A stretch of 64,000 bases of DNA from Candidatus Leucobacter sulfamidivorax. Lineage in GTDB: Bacteria > Actinomycetota > Actinomycetes > Actinomycetales > Microbacteriaceae. The notes beneath the pieces were generated by a model. The model was not told the DNA's origin. It did not search any database and was given only the letters and a program-made list of their open reading frames with translations. Below, in pieces: positions 1 to 9,055 of the stretch. Each line of letters begins with the position of its first letter. Positions within the stretch are counted from its first letter, which is position 1. The position numbers and the translations under genes are program-made. The stretch is taken from assembly GCA_016771945.1 (NCBI GenBank), contig QZLF01000002.1, positions 248,001-312,000 of the forward strand, in the 5' to 3' direction.

Positions 1-7
1 GCCACGG

Positions 8-937
8 GTGAACGTCTCGTTCATCCGCAGGAACGTGCTCTTCCTCGGACTCATCGCGCTCATCGTCATCTTCCAGACGATGAACGGATCGTTCCTCTCG
101 GTGGGGAACATCCGCGGCATCCTGCTGGATCTGTCCATCCTCATCATCGTGTCGGTTCCGGCGGCACTGCTGCTCATCGCGGGCTTCGTCGACTTCTCGG
201 TCGGCTCGGTGATCGGCATCTCCGGCGTCACCGCCGGCCTCATGCTGAACAACGCCCATGTACCGACCGGAGTGGCCGTGGCCACGGCGCTCGGAGTGGC
301 GCTCCTGGTCGGGGTCGTGAACGGCCTGCTGGTCAACATGCTCGGCTTCTCGCCGATCATCGTCACCTTCGGCACGCTGGCGCTGGTCGGCGGCATCGCG
401 CTCGGCATCGGCGCGATCCCGACCGTCGGCTACCCGGAGTCGTTCCAGAACATCGGCGGCGCCCAGGTGCTCGGGGTTCCCGTGCCGGTCATCATCGCCG
501 CGATCGTCTTCGTCGTGGGCGTGCTCATCGTGTGGAAGCTGCCGGTCGGTCGTCACATCTACGCCATCGGCTCGAACCGGGAAGCGGCGTACCTCTCCGC
601 GCTCAGGGTGCGCACCGTGCCGTTCGTGCTCTACCTGCTGACCGCGCTCGCCGCCGGGCTCGGCGGCATCATCACCGCGGCACGGCTCAACACGGCGTCG
701 TCGAGCACCGGAACCGGCTTCGAGCTGACGCTGCTCACCGCGATCCTGCTCGGCGGAGTGAGCTTCTTCGGAGGCTCGGGCACGCTCTTCGGCGTCATCG
801 TCGGCGTGCTCTTCCTCGGGGTGCTGCAGAACGGTCTCGTGATCCTCGGCGCTCCGAGCGCGGTGCAGCAGTCGGCGACCGGCGTCGTGCTGGTCTTCGC
901 GGCGGCCCTCAACTTCCTCGCGGAGCGAAGTCGCTGA
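8..937 (+). CDS. RbsC-type sugar ABC transporter permease (5' end uncertain)
   Basis: Membrane permease of a ribose/xylose-type ABC importer (BPD_transp_2 family). The 309 residues are almost wholly hydrophobic, with about eight to ten helices. They carry the family signature around residue 60 (FVDFSVGS, matching the GxxDLSVGS consensus) and the cytoplasmic loop AIGSNREAAYLSAL near residue 187, where the ATPase docks. RbsC proteins are usually 310-340 residues, so little or nothing is missing. The GTG start is tentative because the frame stays open to the window edge. The cognate ATPase and binding protein must lie outside the window to the left. The next gene, an amidohydrolase 97 bases downstream on the same strand, may process the imported compound. 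Substrate unknown. Confidence 0.85.
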   Translation: MNVSFIRRNVLFLGLIALIVIFQTMNGSFLSVGNIRGILLDLSILIIVSVPAALLLIAGFVDFSVGSVIGISGVTAGLMLNNAHVPTGVAVATALGVALLVGVVNGLLVNMLGFSPIIVTFGTLALVGGIALGIGAIPTVGYPESFQNIGGAQVLGVPVPVIIAAIVFVVGVLIVWKLPVGRHIYAIGSNREAAYLSALRVRTVPFVLYLLTALAAGLGGIITAARLNTASSSTGTGFELTLLTAILLGGVSFFGGSGTLFGVIVGVLFLGVLQNGLVILGAPSAVQQSATGVVLVFAAALNFLAERSR

Positions 938-1034
938 CACCCGGACGTATTACGGTGGGACCGGGGCGGCGCCGGAGGGCGATGACCGCGACACCCGCCG
1001 TCATCCATCGGCAACCGAACAGAATGGAAGACAG

Positions 1035-2690
1035 ATGGCCAGAGAGCGGGCGTTCATCAACGCCACGATCCACACCGTCGACGCGCGGGACACGGTCGCC
1101 GAGGCGATCCTGATCCGCGACGAGCGCATCGCCCTCGTGGGCACCACTCAGCAGGTGCTCGCCGCCGCCGGTCAGAGCTGCGTCATCGCCGACGCCGCCG
1201 GCAAGACCATCGTGCCCGGGTTCATCGACCCGCACTACCATCTCGGCTACGCGATGCTCGAACCGGTCTCGGTCGACTGCGCCATCCGCCCGGGCGACAC
1301 GATCGACGACGTGCTCGAGGCGATCTCACGGGCGACCAGGGAGCTGCCGCCGGGCCAGTGGATGCGGGGCTTCGGCTTCAGCCCCTGGGCGCTGCCCGGC
1401 GAGCGGGAGCCCAGTCTCGCCGAACTCGACGAGGCGGCGCCGAACAACCCCTTCTTCCTGCAGGACGAGTCCTGCCATCGAGGCTGGGCGAACTCGGCGG
1501 CGCTCGCGGAGGTCGGCATCGACGAGTACAGCCCGCAGCCGTGGGGCGGCACGGTGGTGAAGGATCACGCCGGCCGCCCGACCGGTGCGCTGCTCGAGGC
1601 GGCGGTGAACCCTCTCCAGACCCGATCCTGGCTCGACATGGCATCGGCCGACTGGGAGGCGACGCGCGCGCTGCTCACCCGGAAGATGCGGGAGCTCGCG
1701 GGTCTCGGCATCACCGGTCTCTGCGACGCCGCCGTGACCCCGGACATCGCCGATTTCTACGCGCGCGCCGACCGCGAGGGGAGCTTCCTCTTCACCGTGC
1801 AGCAGCTGCACACGGCGGACGACTTCTTCGGCAAGCAGGATCCCAGGCGCCCCGACTTCGTGCAGCGGGTGCACGAGCGCGAGAGCGATCGCCTGCGCAG
1901 CGGCACGATGAAGATCTTCGCCGATCCCGGTTTCCCCGACGGCCCGCTCATCTCGTGCTCGCACGGGGGCGTGCACTCGCACCGCGGCAACTCCTGGTAC
2001 AGCGCCGCCGAGGTGAAGGAGATCGTGCGCACCGCCGATTCCCTCGGCATCCGCACCGCCATCCACGCCATGGGCAACTGGGCGGTGGATGCGGTTCTCG
2101 ACTCCTACGAGGCCGTGCGCCGGGGCGATCTCACGAGCGAGGGGCTCATGCGCATCGAGCACGCCTTCGTCTCGGCGCCCCAGACCCAGGGGCCGCGCAT
2201 GGCCGAGCTCGGCGTCGACCTGGTCGCCATGCCGGGGTTGATCCATCACACCGGCCCGGCCTTCGACGCGGGATGGCGCGGCGAGTTCCGCGACGAGCTC
2301 ACGGTGATCCCGATCCGGTCGCTCATCGACGCCGGCGTGCGGGTGAGCTTCGCCTCGGACGGCCCGACGGGCCCGGTGGCCCCCGCGCACCTCATGTGGG
2401 GAGCAGTGACGCGCGCCTCGCTCACGGGGCAGCCGATCGATCCGCACGAGGCGGTGACCGCGGCGCAGGCGCTGCGCTGCTCGACGATCAACGCCGCTCA
2501 TGCCGCGGACCGCGGCGACGAGGCGGGCAGCCTCGAAGCGGGAAAGCGGGCCAACCTCGCGGTGCTGGACCGCGACATACTGCGCTGCGCGCCCGACGAG
2601 ATCCGCGAGATGCTGGTGCTCGAGACCGTGGTCGACGGCCGGACGATCTTCGAATGCGATGAGGCTCCGAGGCCTGCCGTGCTTGGCTGA
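1035..2690 (+). CDS. YtcJ-like metal-dependent amidohydrolase
   Basis: Cytosolic amidohydrolase of the Amidohydro_3/YtcJ group, 551 residues, the usual family length. The N-terminal beta-sandwich is followed by the metal motif FIDPHYHLG (HxH) near residue 65. Later barrel ligands fit AIHAMGNWAV (His) and EHAF, and the C-terminal SDGP supplies the last Asp. The family hydrolyses amides, formamides or cyclic ureides, but the substrate cannot be read from sequence. The ATG at 1035 follows GGAAGACAG, an acceptable ribosome site. It follows a sugar-type permease on the same strand, so it may act on what that transporter brings in (inference). Confidence 0.85.
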   Translation: MARERAFINATIHTVDARDTVAEAILIRDERIALVGTTQQVLAAAGQSCVIADAAGKTIVPGFIDPHYHLGYAMLEPVSVDCAIRPGDTIDDVLEAISRATRELPPGQWMRGFGFSPWALPGEREPSLAELDEAAPNNPFFLQDESCHRGWANSAALAEVGIDEYSPQPWGGTVVKDHAGRPTGALLEAAVNPLQTRSWLDMASADWEATRALLTRKMRELAGLGITGLCDAAVTPDIADFYARADREGSFLFTVQQLHTADDFFGKQDPRRPDFVQRVHERESDRLRSGTMKIFADPGFPDGPLISCSHGGVHSHRGNSWYSAAEVKEIVRTADSLGIRTAIHAMGNWAVDAVLDSYEAVRRGDLTSEGLMRIEHAFVSAPQTQGPRMAELGVDLVAMPGLIHHTGPAFDAGWRGEFRDELTVIPIRSLIDAGVRVSFASDGPTGPVAPAHLMWGAVTRASLTGQPIDPHEAVTAAQALRCSTINAAHAADRGDEAGSLEAGKRANLAVLDRDILRCAPDEIREMLVLETVVDGRTIFECDEAPRPAVLG

Positions 2691-2722
2691 ATCGGGCGGC
2701 GGCGCCTCCTAGTCTTGAAGGC

Positions 2723-5700
2723 ATGAAGGATCGCGGCGGCAGCACGGGCGGCGACGGCGCGCCCGCCGCGGGCGGACCGCGCGGCCCCGACTTCTTCGAC
2801 CTCGCCGGCAGCGATCCCGAACTGCTGAACTCCGGGGCGATCCCGGATCCGCAGCCGGGGCACACGCCGCTGTTCCGCTGGCTCGCCCAGGTGCTCACCG
2901 CGATCGAGGCGCGGCTGCGCGCCCGGGGTGCGGCTCCCGTGCGCGGCCTGATCCGCTTCTTCTGGATCTTCGTCGCGGCCGTCGGGGTCTTCCTGCTCGT
3001 CGGCCCGGTGGTGAACGAGCCCGCCGACTTCGATCAGATCATCGCCTCGTCGAAGGTCGCGGACGTCGACTGGGTCGCCCGCGACGCGAGGATCGACTAC
3101 TCGGTCGAGCGCGACGATGGGGCGCCTTCGTGGCCCAGGTGGGCGAGAGCTACACCGCCGACTTCCTGAACGGCCCCGAGCGCGCGATCGAGCGCCGCGT
3201 CGTGACCGAGTTCCACGGTCACGACGCGCGCTTCGCGCTGCACTCCGCGACGATCGACGGGGAGGAGGCCCGGGTGGACGTCGCCCGCGGCCCGGCCTAC
3301 ACGACGATCCGGGTCTCCCGCGCCGACGGCGAGCGGCTCGAGGGCGAGCACGAGATCGCGATCGCCTACGAGCTGCACGATCTCGTCTCGACCGTCGTCG
3401 ACGAGACGATCGACCGCCCGCTCGACCAGTGGTCGTGGCCGCTCTTCGCGAGCTGGCCGCAGGCCACCGCCGGCATCGAGGCCTCGTTCACGCTCAGCCG
3501 GGAGATCGCCGACGAGCTGGTGCGTGAGCCCACCGTCTACATCGGCTTCCTGCTCGCGAACGTCACGCAGCGGCTCGAGCCCGACGAGCGGACCGCGGAG
3601 TCGGTGCGCTACTCCTTCAGCAACGACCAGAACCTCCCGCCGAACACCGATTTCTGGTTCACCGCCTCCTTCGAGCCGGGCACCTTCGTGCAGCCGCCCA
3701 CCACCGCGCTGTTCTGGTGGCAGAGCTACGGCCCGCTGCTGCCGCTCGCGATACTCGCCGTGCTGCTGCTCTTCGCGCTCGCCGCCCGGCGGGTGGTCTG
3801 GGCCGACAGCGAGGGCGAGCCCTGGTACCTCCCGCGCAGCGAACCGCCCGACGACCTGCCGCCCGAGCTCGCGGCGCGCCTGCTGCGCCGCACCCGCCAC
3901 GCCGAGCTGATCGACGCGCTCCGGGCGAAGCCGGGACGCAAAGCGTCCGTCGGCCCGTCGGCCGACCCAGGCGCGCGCAGCGTCTTCAAGGATTCGACCG
4001 AGGGCGGCGCCGCCGCGCGCCGCGAGCGCTGGCTGCGCCACGTCGCGCGGGTCGGTCGCCGCACCGGGCGCTTCGGCAGCACCCCGACCGTCTGGGCCCA
4101 GGGCTCCCGGTGGTCGGGGTCCGGCAAGAACGATCCGATCCTCGAGCGGAAGCTGCGGTGGAAGCCCGACAGCTACGTCCGCGACACCTTCCTGCTCGCG
4201 CCGATCGCGATCACCCTCGTGCAGTGGGGGCTGCTGCGCCAGCTCTCGGAGCAGGTGATCCTCAGCGTCGTCTGGTGGCCCTTCGCCTTCGTCGTCGTCT
4301 CGACGGCGCTCGCGCTCGCCACGGTCGCGGCCGTGGCGAAGCCCCGCCCGCTCACCCGCGCGGGGGCGCTCGTGCTGCAGCAGCTCAAGGGCATCCGCGC
4401 CTACGCGCGATCCACCAGGCTGGCGGATCGCGGGCCGATCGACGATCCGCTGCTTCCCTATGCACTGCTCTTCGAACCGCCGCGCGCAGCGGGCGACGCC
4501 GCCACCGGGCTCGCGATCGACGAGGCCCGCGATCCCGGGCTCGCCCGGGGCTGGCGCGACGACCGCTTCATCTCGATTCCCGCGATGCTCGCGCTCGCCG
4601 CCTCGCTCGCGGTGCTCGCGGGTGCCATCGTCACGGTCTCGACGCAGCCCGCGCCCTATTCCCAGGACCACGATCACCTCACGCGCTTCGACGACCTGCC
4701 CGGCACTTTCTATACGCAGACCACCGGCTTCGAGATCGAGGCCGAGCTGAGCCGTGATGGGCACGGCGACGCGCGGCTCGGCGTCGTCGAGCGGAACACC
4801 GTCGACTTCGAGGAGAACGGACCGCGCGCGCCGCAGTTCGCGCGCGAGTGGCCGAGCGAGCGCCTGGGCCAGGATCTCGGGCTCGAGATCGTCTCGATGC
4901 GGATCGACGGCGAGGAGATCCCCTTCCGCGTGGTCGACAACCCCGTGACCGACAGTCGCGCCGCGGTGACGCAGCTCGCGAGGGCGCTCTCCGGGGAGCA
5001 CGAGGTCGAGGTCGAGTACGTGCTCGACCATCCGGTCGTCGCGGTGACGCGCGGAGCCGAGACCGTGGAGCAGCTGCGCTGGGTGGCGCAGTACTTCTTC
5101 TGGGAGGACGAGTTCTACCCGGATCTCCGCAGCCCCTTCGACGGCACCGAGCCCGTGCGCCCGATCAGGGTGCAGTTCGCGCTGGCGCCCGAGCTCGTCG
5201 ACGCGGTGCGGCAGGGCGGCTGGATCGACGGCGACTACGACCGCGCCAGGGAGCCGGGCGAGTTCGGCAACTGGTTCGCGCCCTGGGAGTACGAGGCCTC
5301 GCATCTGTCCGAGCGCACCGACGAGTTCGTCGACTTCCGCGTCGGATCGCTGAGCACGCGGGCCGACGGCGCCCAGGTGGCGGTGCTCGACTTCGACGCA
5401 TTCGACGAGGCGGTCGGCGAGCCCGTGAGCACGCACAGCGTCGGCCTCGGCAGCGACCTCGGCGTGCGCATCGACTTCGCGCGCGGTACCTTCGCGGATC
5501 TCGACCCCCGGGGCGTGGAGCAGCACCGGGCGGCCTATGCCATGCCGTACGCGGTGCTGCTCGTGCTGGCGGCGCTCGTGATCGCGGCGTCGATCGCGGT
5601 GCTCGCCGTCGCGACCCGCGTGCGCTGGTCGGGGCGCACCTCGAGCGTGTCGCTGCTGCTCGTCGGCTGGGCCGCGGTGCCGATCGCGGCGGTCGCCCAG

Positions 5701-5919
5701 TTCGTGCTCTTCTGCTGGGTCATCGGGCCGGCGCCGGGCAGCGACCCGCGGATCCCGGCCGCCCTGATCGTCGGCGGGCTCATGTTCGTCGCCGTCATCG
5801 CCGAGATGATCGCGGTCGGGCGCGCCGCAGCGGGTGCGGCGACCGCCGCAACGGTTGCGAAGAGGAAGAGCGGGAAGAATGCCGAGGAGAGATCCGGGAA
5901 GCAGACGGAGGAGAATTGA
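2723..5919 (+). CDS. DUF2207 membrane protein, tandem-domain, interrupted by a frameshift
   Basis: Reading frame starts at ATG 2723 with a cytoplasmic N-terminus and a membrane helix (WIFVAAVGVFLLVG), then enters an extracellular DUF2207 domain. In the GGGG run at about 3117-3122 the frame shifts by one base. The rest continues in another frame from about 3122 to 5919, where GAFVAQVGESYTADF matches the family's N-terminal beta-strand. The restored protein is about 1065 residues, nearly twice the family's usual ~600. It contains two DUF2207-like extracellular domains (residues ~130-330 and ~680-900), each followed by helices. The family has no known activity. A lost G in the homopolymer, real or a sequencing error, is the simplest cause. 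It ends 4 bases before the acyl-CoA synthetase start. Confidence 0.7.
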
Positions 5920-5923
5920 CCCC

Positions 5924-7759
5924 ATGAACGCAGCGACACCCACCGAGGCCTTCTTCGCAGCCCGAGACCGCCTGCTCGAGCTCTCCGGCCATCCCGACCG
6001 GGCCAGGGCGGAGTTCCGCTGGCCCGACGTCGGGCCGTCGTTCAACTGGGCGCACGACGTGTTCGATGTGATCGCGGAGGGCAACGACACCACCGCGCTG
6101 CGCATCGTCGAGAGCGGGGGAGGAGCCGCGCCCGGCGCCGGCACCCCCGAGATCGCGCGCAGTTTCGCCGAGCTGAAGCGACGCAGCGACCAGCTCGCGA
6201 ACTGGCTGCTCGAGATCGGCGCGCGTCAGGGCGATGTCGCCATGCTGATGCTGGGCAACCGTCTCGAACTCTGGGAGATCATGCTCGCCGCGCTCAAGAT
6301 CGGCGTCGTGATCCTGCCGGCCTCGGTCGTGCTCGGCACCCAGGAGCTCGTCGACCGCGTCGACCGGGGCCGCGTGCGCTGGGTCTTCGCCGCGCCCGAG
6401 GACGCGGCGAAATTCGCCGAGGTGCCGGGCGACTACCGCGGCGTCGTGGTCGGTGGCGACGCGGCGACGCCCGGGCAGCGCGGGGAGCCGGCCGGGTGGC
6501 TGTCCTTCGACGCCTCGTACGACGCCCCGGCCGTCCCCGTCGCGAAGACCACCGCGAGCACCGATCCCTCGCTCCTCTACTTCACCTCGGGCACGACGAG
6601 CCGGCCCAAGATCGTGGAGCACTCCCATGTGAGCTACCCGCTCGGCCACCTCACGACGATGGCGTGGATCGGTGTGCGCCCCGGCGACGTGCACTCCGTC
6701 GTGAGCGCGCCGGGGTGGGGCAAGCACGCCTGGTCGAGCTTCTTCTCCCCCTGGAACGTGGGCGCGACGATCTTCGTGCTGAACTACACGCGCTTCGACG
6801 CGGAGGACTTCGTCGCCGAGCTCGACCGCGCCGGGGTGAACACCTTCTGCGCGCCGCCGACCGTGTGGCGCATGCTCATCCAGCGCCGGCTCGAACGGAA
6901 GCCCCGCGGCCTGCGCGAGCTCGTCTCGGCGGGCGAGCCGCTGAACCCCGAGGTGATCGCCCGTATCGCCGAGTGGTGGGGGCTCGAGATCCGCGACGGC
7001 TACGGTCAGACCGAGACCACCGCGCTCGTCGGCAATCTCCCCGGCGACCGGGTGGTGCCGGGGGCGATGGGGCATCCGCTCCCCGGCGTGAACGCGGTGC
7101 TCGTCGATCCGCTCACCGGCGCCGAGACCGACGAGGGCGAGGTCTGCCTGGTGCTCGGTCCCTCCGCGCTTCGCGCGTCGCCTGCCCGCGCCGGCGCGGG
7201 CAGCGCCGTCGGCGCGCACAGCGATGCTTCGCACGGCGCCTTGCCGCCGGTGAACCTCATGACCGGGTACTTCGGCGACCCCGAGGCCACGGCGAAGGCC
7301 ATGCGCGACGGCCTCTTCCACACGGGCGACGTCGCCCAGCGCGGCGAGGGCGGTGCGCTGACCTTCGTCGGCCGCACCGACGACATCTTCAAGTCGAGCG
7401 ACTTCAAGGTCTCGCCTTTCGAGGTCGAGAGCGCGCTCATCGAGCACGCCTTCGTGGCCGAGGCGGCGGTCGTCGGGGCTCCCGACGAGACCCGGCTCAA
7501 CGTGACGAAGGCGTACGTCGCGCTCGCCGCCGGGGTGGCGGCCGATGGAGATACGGCGCGGGCGATCCTGCTGCACGCGCGCGAGGCGCTGCCGCCCTAC
7601 ATGCGGGTGCGGCGGATCGAGTTCTTCGAGCTGCCGAAGACGAGCTCGGGCAAGATCCGCCGGGTCGAGCTGCGGCGGCGCGAGATCGCGGCCTTCGAGG
7701 CCGGCGAGCGCATCGCGAGCGAGTGGCGCGAGGAGGACTTCCCCGGGCTCAAGGGCTGA
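5924..7759 (+). CDS. AMP-dependent acyl-CoA synthetase/ligase
   Basis: Acid-thiol ligase of the ANL superfamily, 611 residues; it activates a carboxylic acid as acyl-AMP and passes it to CoA. Seen directly: the P-loop A3 motif YFTSGTTSRPK near residue 215, A5 GYGQTE near 360, the hinge region DDIFKSSDFKV near 485, and the C-terminal SGKIRR lysine. ATG 5924 is chosen because GGAGGAG lies just upstream and the family's N-terminal FNWAHDV block follows. An in-frame insert of about 30 residues rich in Ala/Ser (about 7161-7250), between VCLVLGP and NLMTGYF, interrupts the adenylation domain and contains a 22-bp palindrome. It resembles medium-chain or acetyl-CoA synthetases more than MenE, despite menC and menB next door. 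Confidence 0.85.
   Translation: MNAATPTEAFFAARDRLLELSGHPDRARAEFRWPDVGPSFNWAHDVFDVIAEGNDTTALRIVESGGGAAPGAGTPEIARSFAELKRRSDQLANWLLEIGARQGDVAMLMLGNRLELWEIMLAALKIGVVILPASVVLGTQELVDRVDRGRVRWVFAAPEDAAKFAEVPGDYRGVVVGGDAATPGQRGEPAGWLSFDASYDAPAVPVAKTTASTDPSLLYFTSGTTSRPKIVEHSHVSYPLGHLTTMAWIGVRPGDVHSVVSAPGWGKHAWSSFFSPWNVGATIFVLNYTRFDAEDFVAELDRAGVNTFCAPPTVWRMLIQRRLERKPRGLRELVSAGEPLNPEVIARIAEWWGLEIRDGYGQTETTALVGNLPGDRVVPGAMGHPLPGVNAVLVDPLTGAETDEGEVCLVLGPSALRASPARAGAGSAVGAHSDASHGALPPVNLMTGYFGDPEATAKAMRDGLFHTGDVAQRGEGGALTFVGRTDDIFKSSDFKVSPFEVESALIEHAFVAEAAVVGAPDETRLNVTKAYVALAAGVAADGDTARAILLHAREALPPYMRVRRIEFFELPKTSSGKIRRVELRRREIAAFEAGERIASEWREEDFPGLKG
7182..7203. repeat. Perfect 22-bp palindrome inside the acyl-CoA synthetase insert
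   Basis: The 22 bases read identically on both strands, all G/C except for one A and one T, and lie inside an in-frame coding insert absent from the conserved domain. Such a stretch would fold strongly in the mRNA. It may be the scar of a small intragenic palindromic element (inference). Confidence 0.7.
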
Positions 7760-7809
7760 GGCGCGGTTGCCGGGGCTCGGTTTGGTTCCGGCTGAGGCTG
7801 AGCCGAGAC

Positions 7810-8883
7810 TCAGCCGCCGAGCAGCGCGCGACAGCGGGCGACTCGTTCGCGCCACCAGGCCTCGCGCTCGGGGGGCGCCGCATAGCGCTCGAGCAGCTCG
7901 GCGTCGAGGTCGGGGCGCCGCACCTCGATCTCGCCGGCGACCGGCAGCAGGGGATCCGCCGTCACGTCGCCGTCGAGCAGCGTGACCGTGCCCAGCCCGC
8001 ATGCGCCCGCGAGCGCGCCATCGGGCAGCGCCGCGGCCAGGTGCAGGCCCATCGCGATGCCGACGGAGGTGTCGAGCGCGCTCGACACGACGACCGGGAG
8101 ACCCGCTTCCGCGACGATCTCGAGCGCCCGCGCGATGCCGCCGAGCGGCTGGGCCTTCACGACGAGCAGGTCGGCGGCGCCGGCCCGGGCGACGGCGAGC
8201 GGATCCTCGGCCTTGCGCACGCTCTCGTCCGCAGCGATGCGGACGAGGGTCGACCCGTAACCAGCGGGTTCGGGGTTCGACGAGCTGCCGGCAGGGGAAG
8301 GGGGATTTGAACCTGCGACCCCTTGACCCCCAGTCAAGCGGGCTCGAACCCGGACGAGCTCGTCGACACCGGCGCACGGCTGCTCGGCGTAGTCGAGGTC
8401 GAACTCGGCGAGCACGGTCAGCGCCGCGACGGCCTCGTCGACGCTCCACCCGCCGTTGGCGTCGACCCGCACCGCGGCGTCCGGTCCCATCGCCTCGCGC
8501 ACGGCACGTACGCGCGCCACATCGTCGGCGAGCGTCTGCCCGCGCTCGGCGACCTTCACCTTGGCCGTGCGGCAGCCGGGGAAGCGGGCCAGCACGGACG
8601 GCACCTCGCCGGCCGGCACGGCGGGCACGGTGGCGTTGACCGCGATCCGGCCCCGCGTCACGGGGGGCAGCTCGCCCCAGCCGAACTCGATCGCCGCGGC
8701 GAGCCACGCGGCGGCCTCGGCGTCGCCGTACTCGACGAACGGCGAGAACTCGCTCGCCCCGTTCGGGGCGTCGAAGAGTACTGCCTCGCGCACGCTCACG
8801 CCGCGGAAGCGGGTGCGGGTCGGGATCGCCACCACTCGCGTGCACCCGAGCAGTTCATGGAGACCAGGCCGATCCGCTGTCAC
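7810..8883 (-). CDS. menC: o-succinylbenzoate synthase with a tRNA-derived insert
   Basis: MenC, enolase superfamily, dehydrates SHCHC to o-succinylbenzoate in menaquinone synthesis. Catalytic residues are visible: the KxK motif AKVKV (K108, K110), metal ligands in RVDANGG (D141), YAEQP (E167) and IAADES (D219), and the final Lys in VVKAQPLGG. Length is 357 residues against about 320-330 in actinobacterial relatives. The excess is a Gly/Ser/Pro-rich insert at about residues 184-213, between VRVRARL and VRIAADES. The DNA of that insert contains part of a tRNA-Pro. It keeps the frame and all catalytic residues, so the enzyme may still work. It is divergent from menB; the two starts are 172 bases apart around a long hairpin. 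Confidence 0.88.
   Translation of the reverse strand: MTADRPGLHELLGCTRVVAIPTRTRFRGVSVREAVLFDAPNGASEFSPFVEYGDAEAAAWLAAAIEFGWGELPPVTRGRIAVNATVPAVPAGEVPSVLARFPGCRTAKVKVAERGQTLADDVARVRAVREAMGPDAAVRVDANGGWSVDEAVAALTVLAEFDLDYAEQPCAGVDELVRVRARLTGGQGVAGSNPPSPAGSSSNPEPAGYGSTLVRIAADESVRKAEDPLAVARAGAADLLVVKAQPLGGIARALEIVAEAGLPVVVSSALDTSVGIAMGLHLAAALPDGALAGACGLGTVTLLDGDVTADPLLPVAGEIEVRRPDLDAELLERYAAPPEREAWWRERVARCRALLGG
8303..8340 (-). other. tRNA-Pro(GGG)-like fragment embedded in menC
   Basis: Read on the minus strand, this contains an anticodon arm CTTGA-CTGGGGG-TCAAG (anticodon GGG), a five-base variable loop GGGTC, and the start of a T arm, GCAGG-TTCAAAT-CC. It matches the second half of actinobacterial tRNA-Pro(GGG) as known to me, then diverges before the acceptor strand. 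No D arm or acceptor stem is present, so it is not a functional tRNA. The codons translate as LTGGQGVAGSNP inside MenC. tRNA 3' halves are typical of integration scars (established knowledge); an insertion origin here is inference. Confidence 0.7.
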
Positions 8884-8914
8884 GGATCCATCATCCCACC
8901 CCGTTCCCTACCCT

Positions 8915-8976
8915 CAAACAGTTGTCACTTTGCTGCTCTAAAACGTGAAATAGCGCAGCAAAGTGACAACTGTTTG
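8915..8976. repeat. Long perfect hairpin between divergent menC and menB
   Basis: Arms of 22 bases (8915-8936 and 8955-8976) are perfectly complementary, with an 18-base AT-rich loop. Because menC starts to the left and menB to the right, this is not a place for a terminator. It could act as an operator, a cruciform or a mobile palindrome. Confidence 0.85.
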
Positions 8977-9055
8977 GCGGGGCGGGAGGGGGACGGAGCG
9001 GGACGGAGCGGGTGCAGGGAGGGCGGCTCGGGCAGGGCCGAATAGGCTGGTGCCC

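Noticed and set aside
3110-3130. Programmed ribosomal frameshift in the DUF2207 gene
   Set aside because: GGGG followed by GC-rich sequence has no recognisable slippery heptamer or obvious stimulatory structure. A lost base in a homopolymer is simpler.
5924-7759. MenE (o-succinylbenzoate-CoA ligase), because menC and menB are next door
   Set aside because: It is too long, and its N-terminal FNWAHDV block and overall pattern fit medium-chain/acetyl-type synthetases. Proximity alone is not enough.
8303-8340. A functional tRNA-Pro gene
   Set aside because: D arm, acceptor stem and the end of the T arm are missing, and the sequence lies inside the menC frame.
3097-8845. Two very long open frames on the minus strand opposite the DUF2207, synthetase and menC genes
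   Set aside because: They are rich in Arg, Gly, His and Asp, match no family, and lie antisense to genes with clear motifs. This is the usual artefact of extreme third-position GC.
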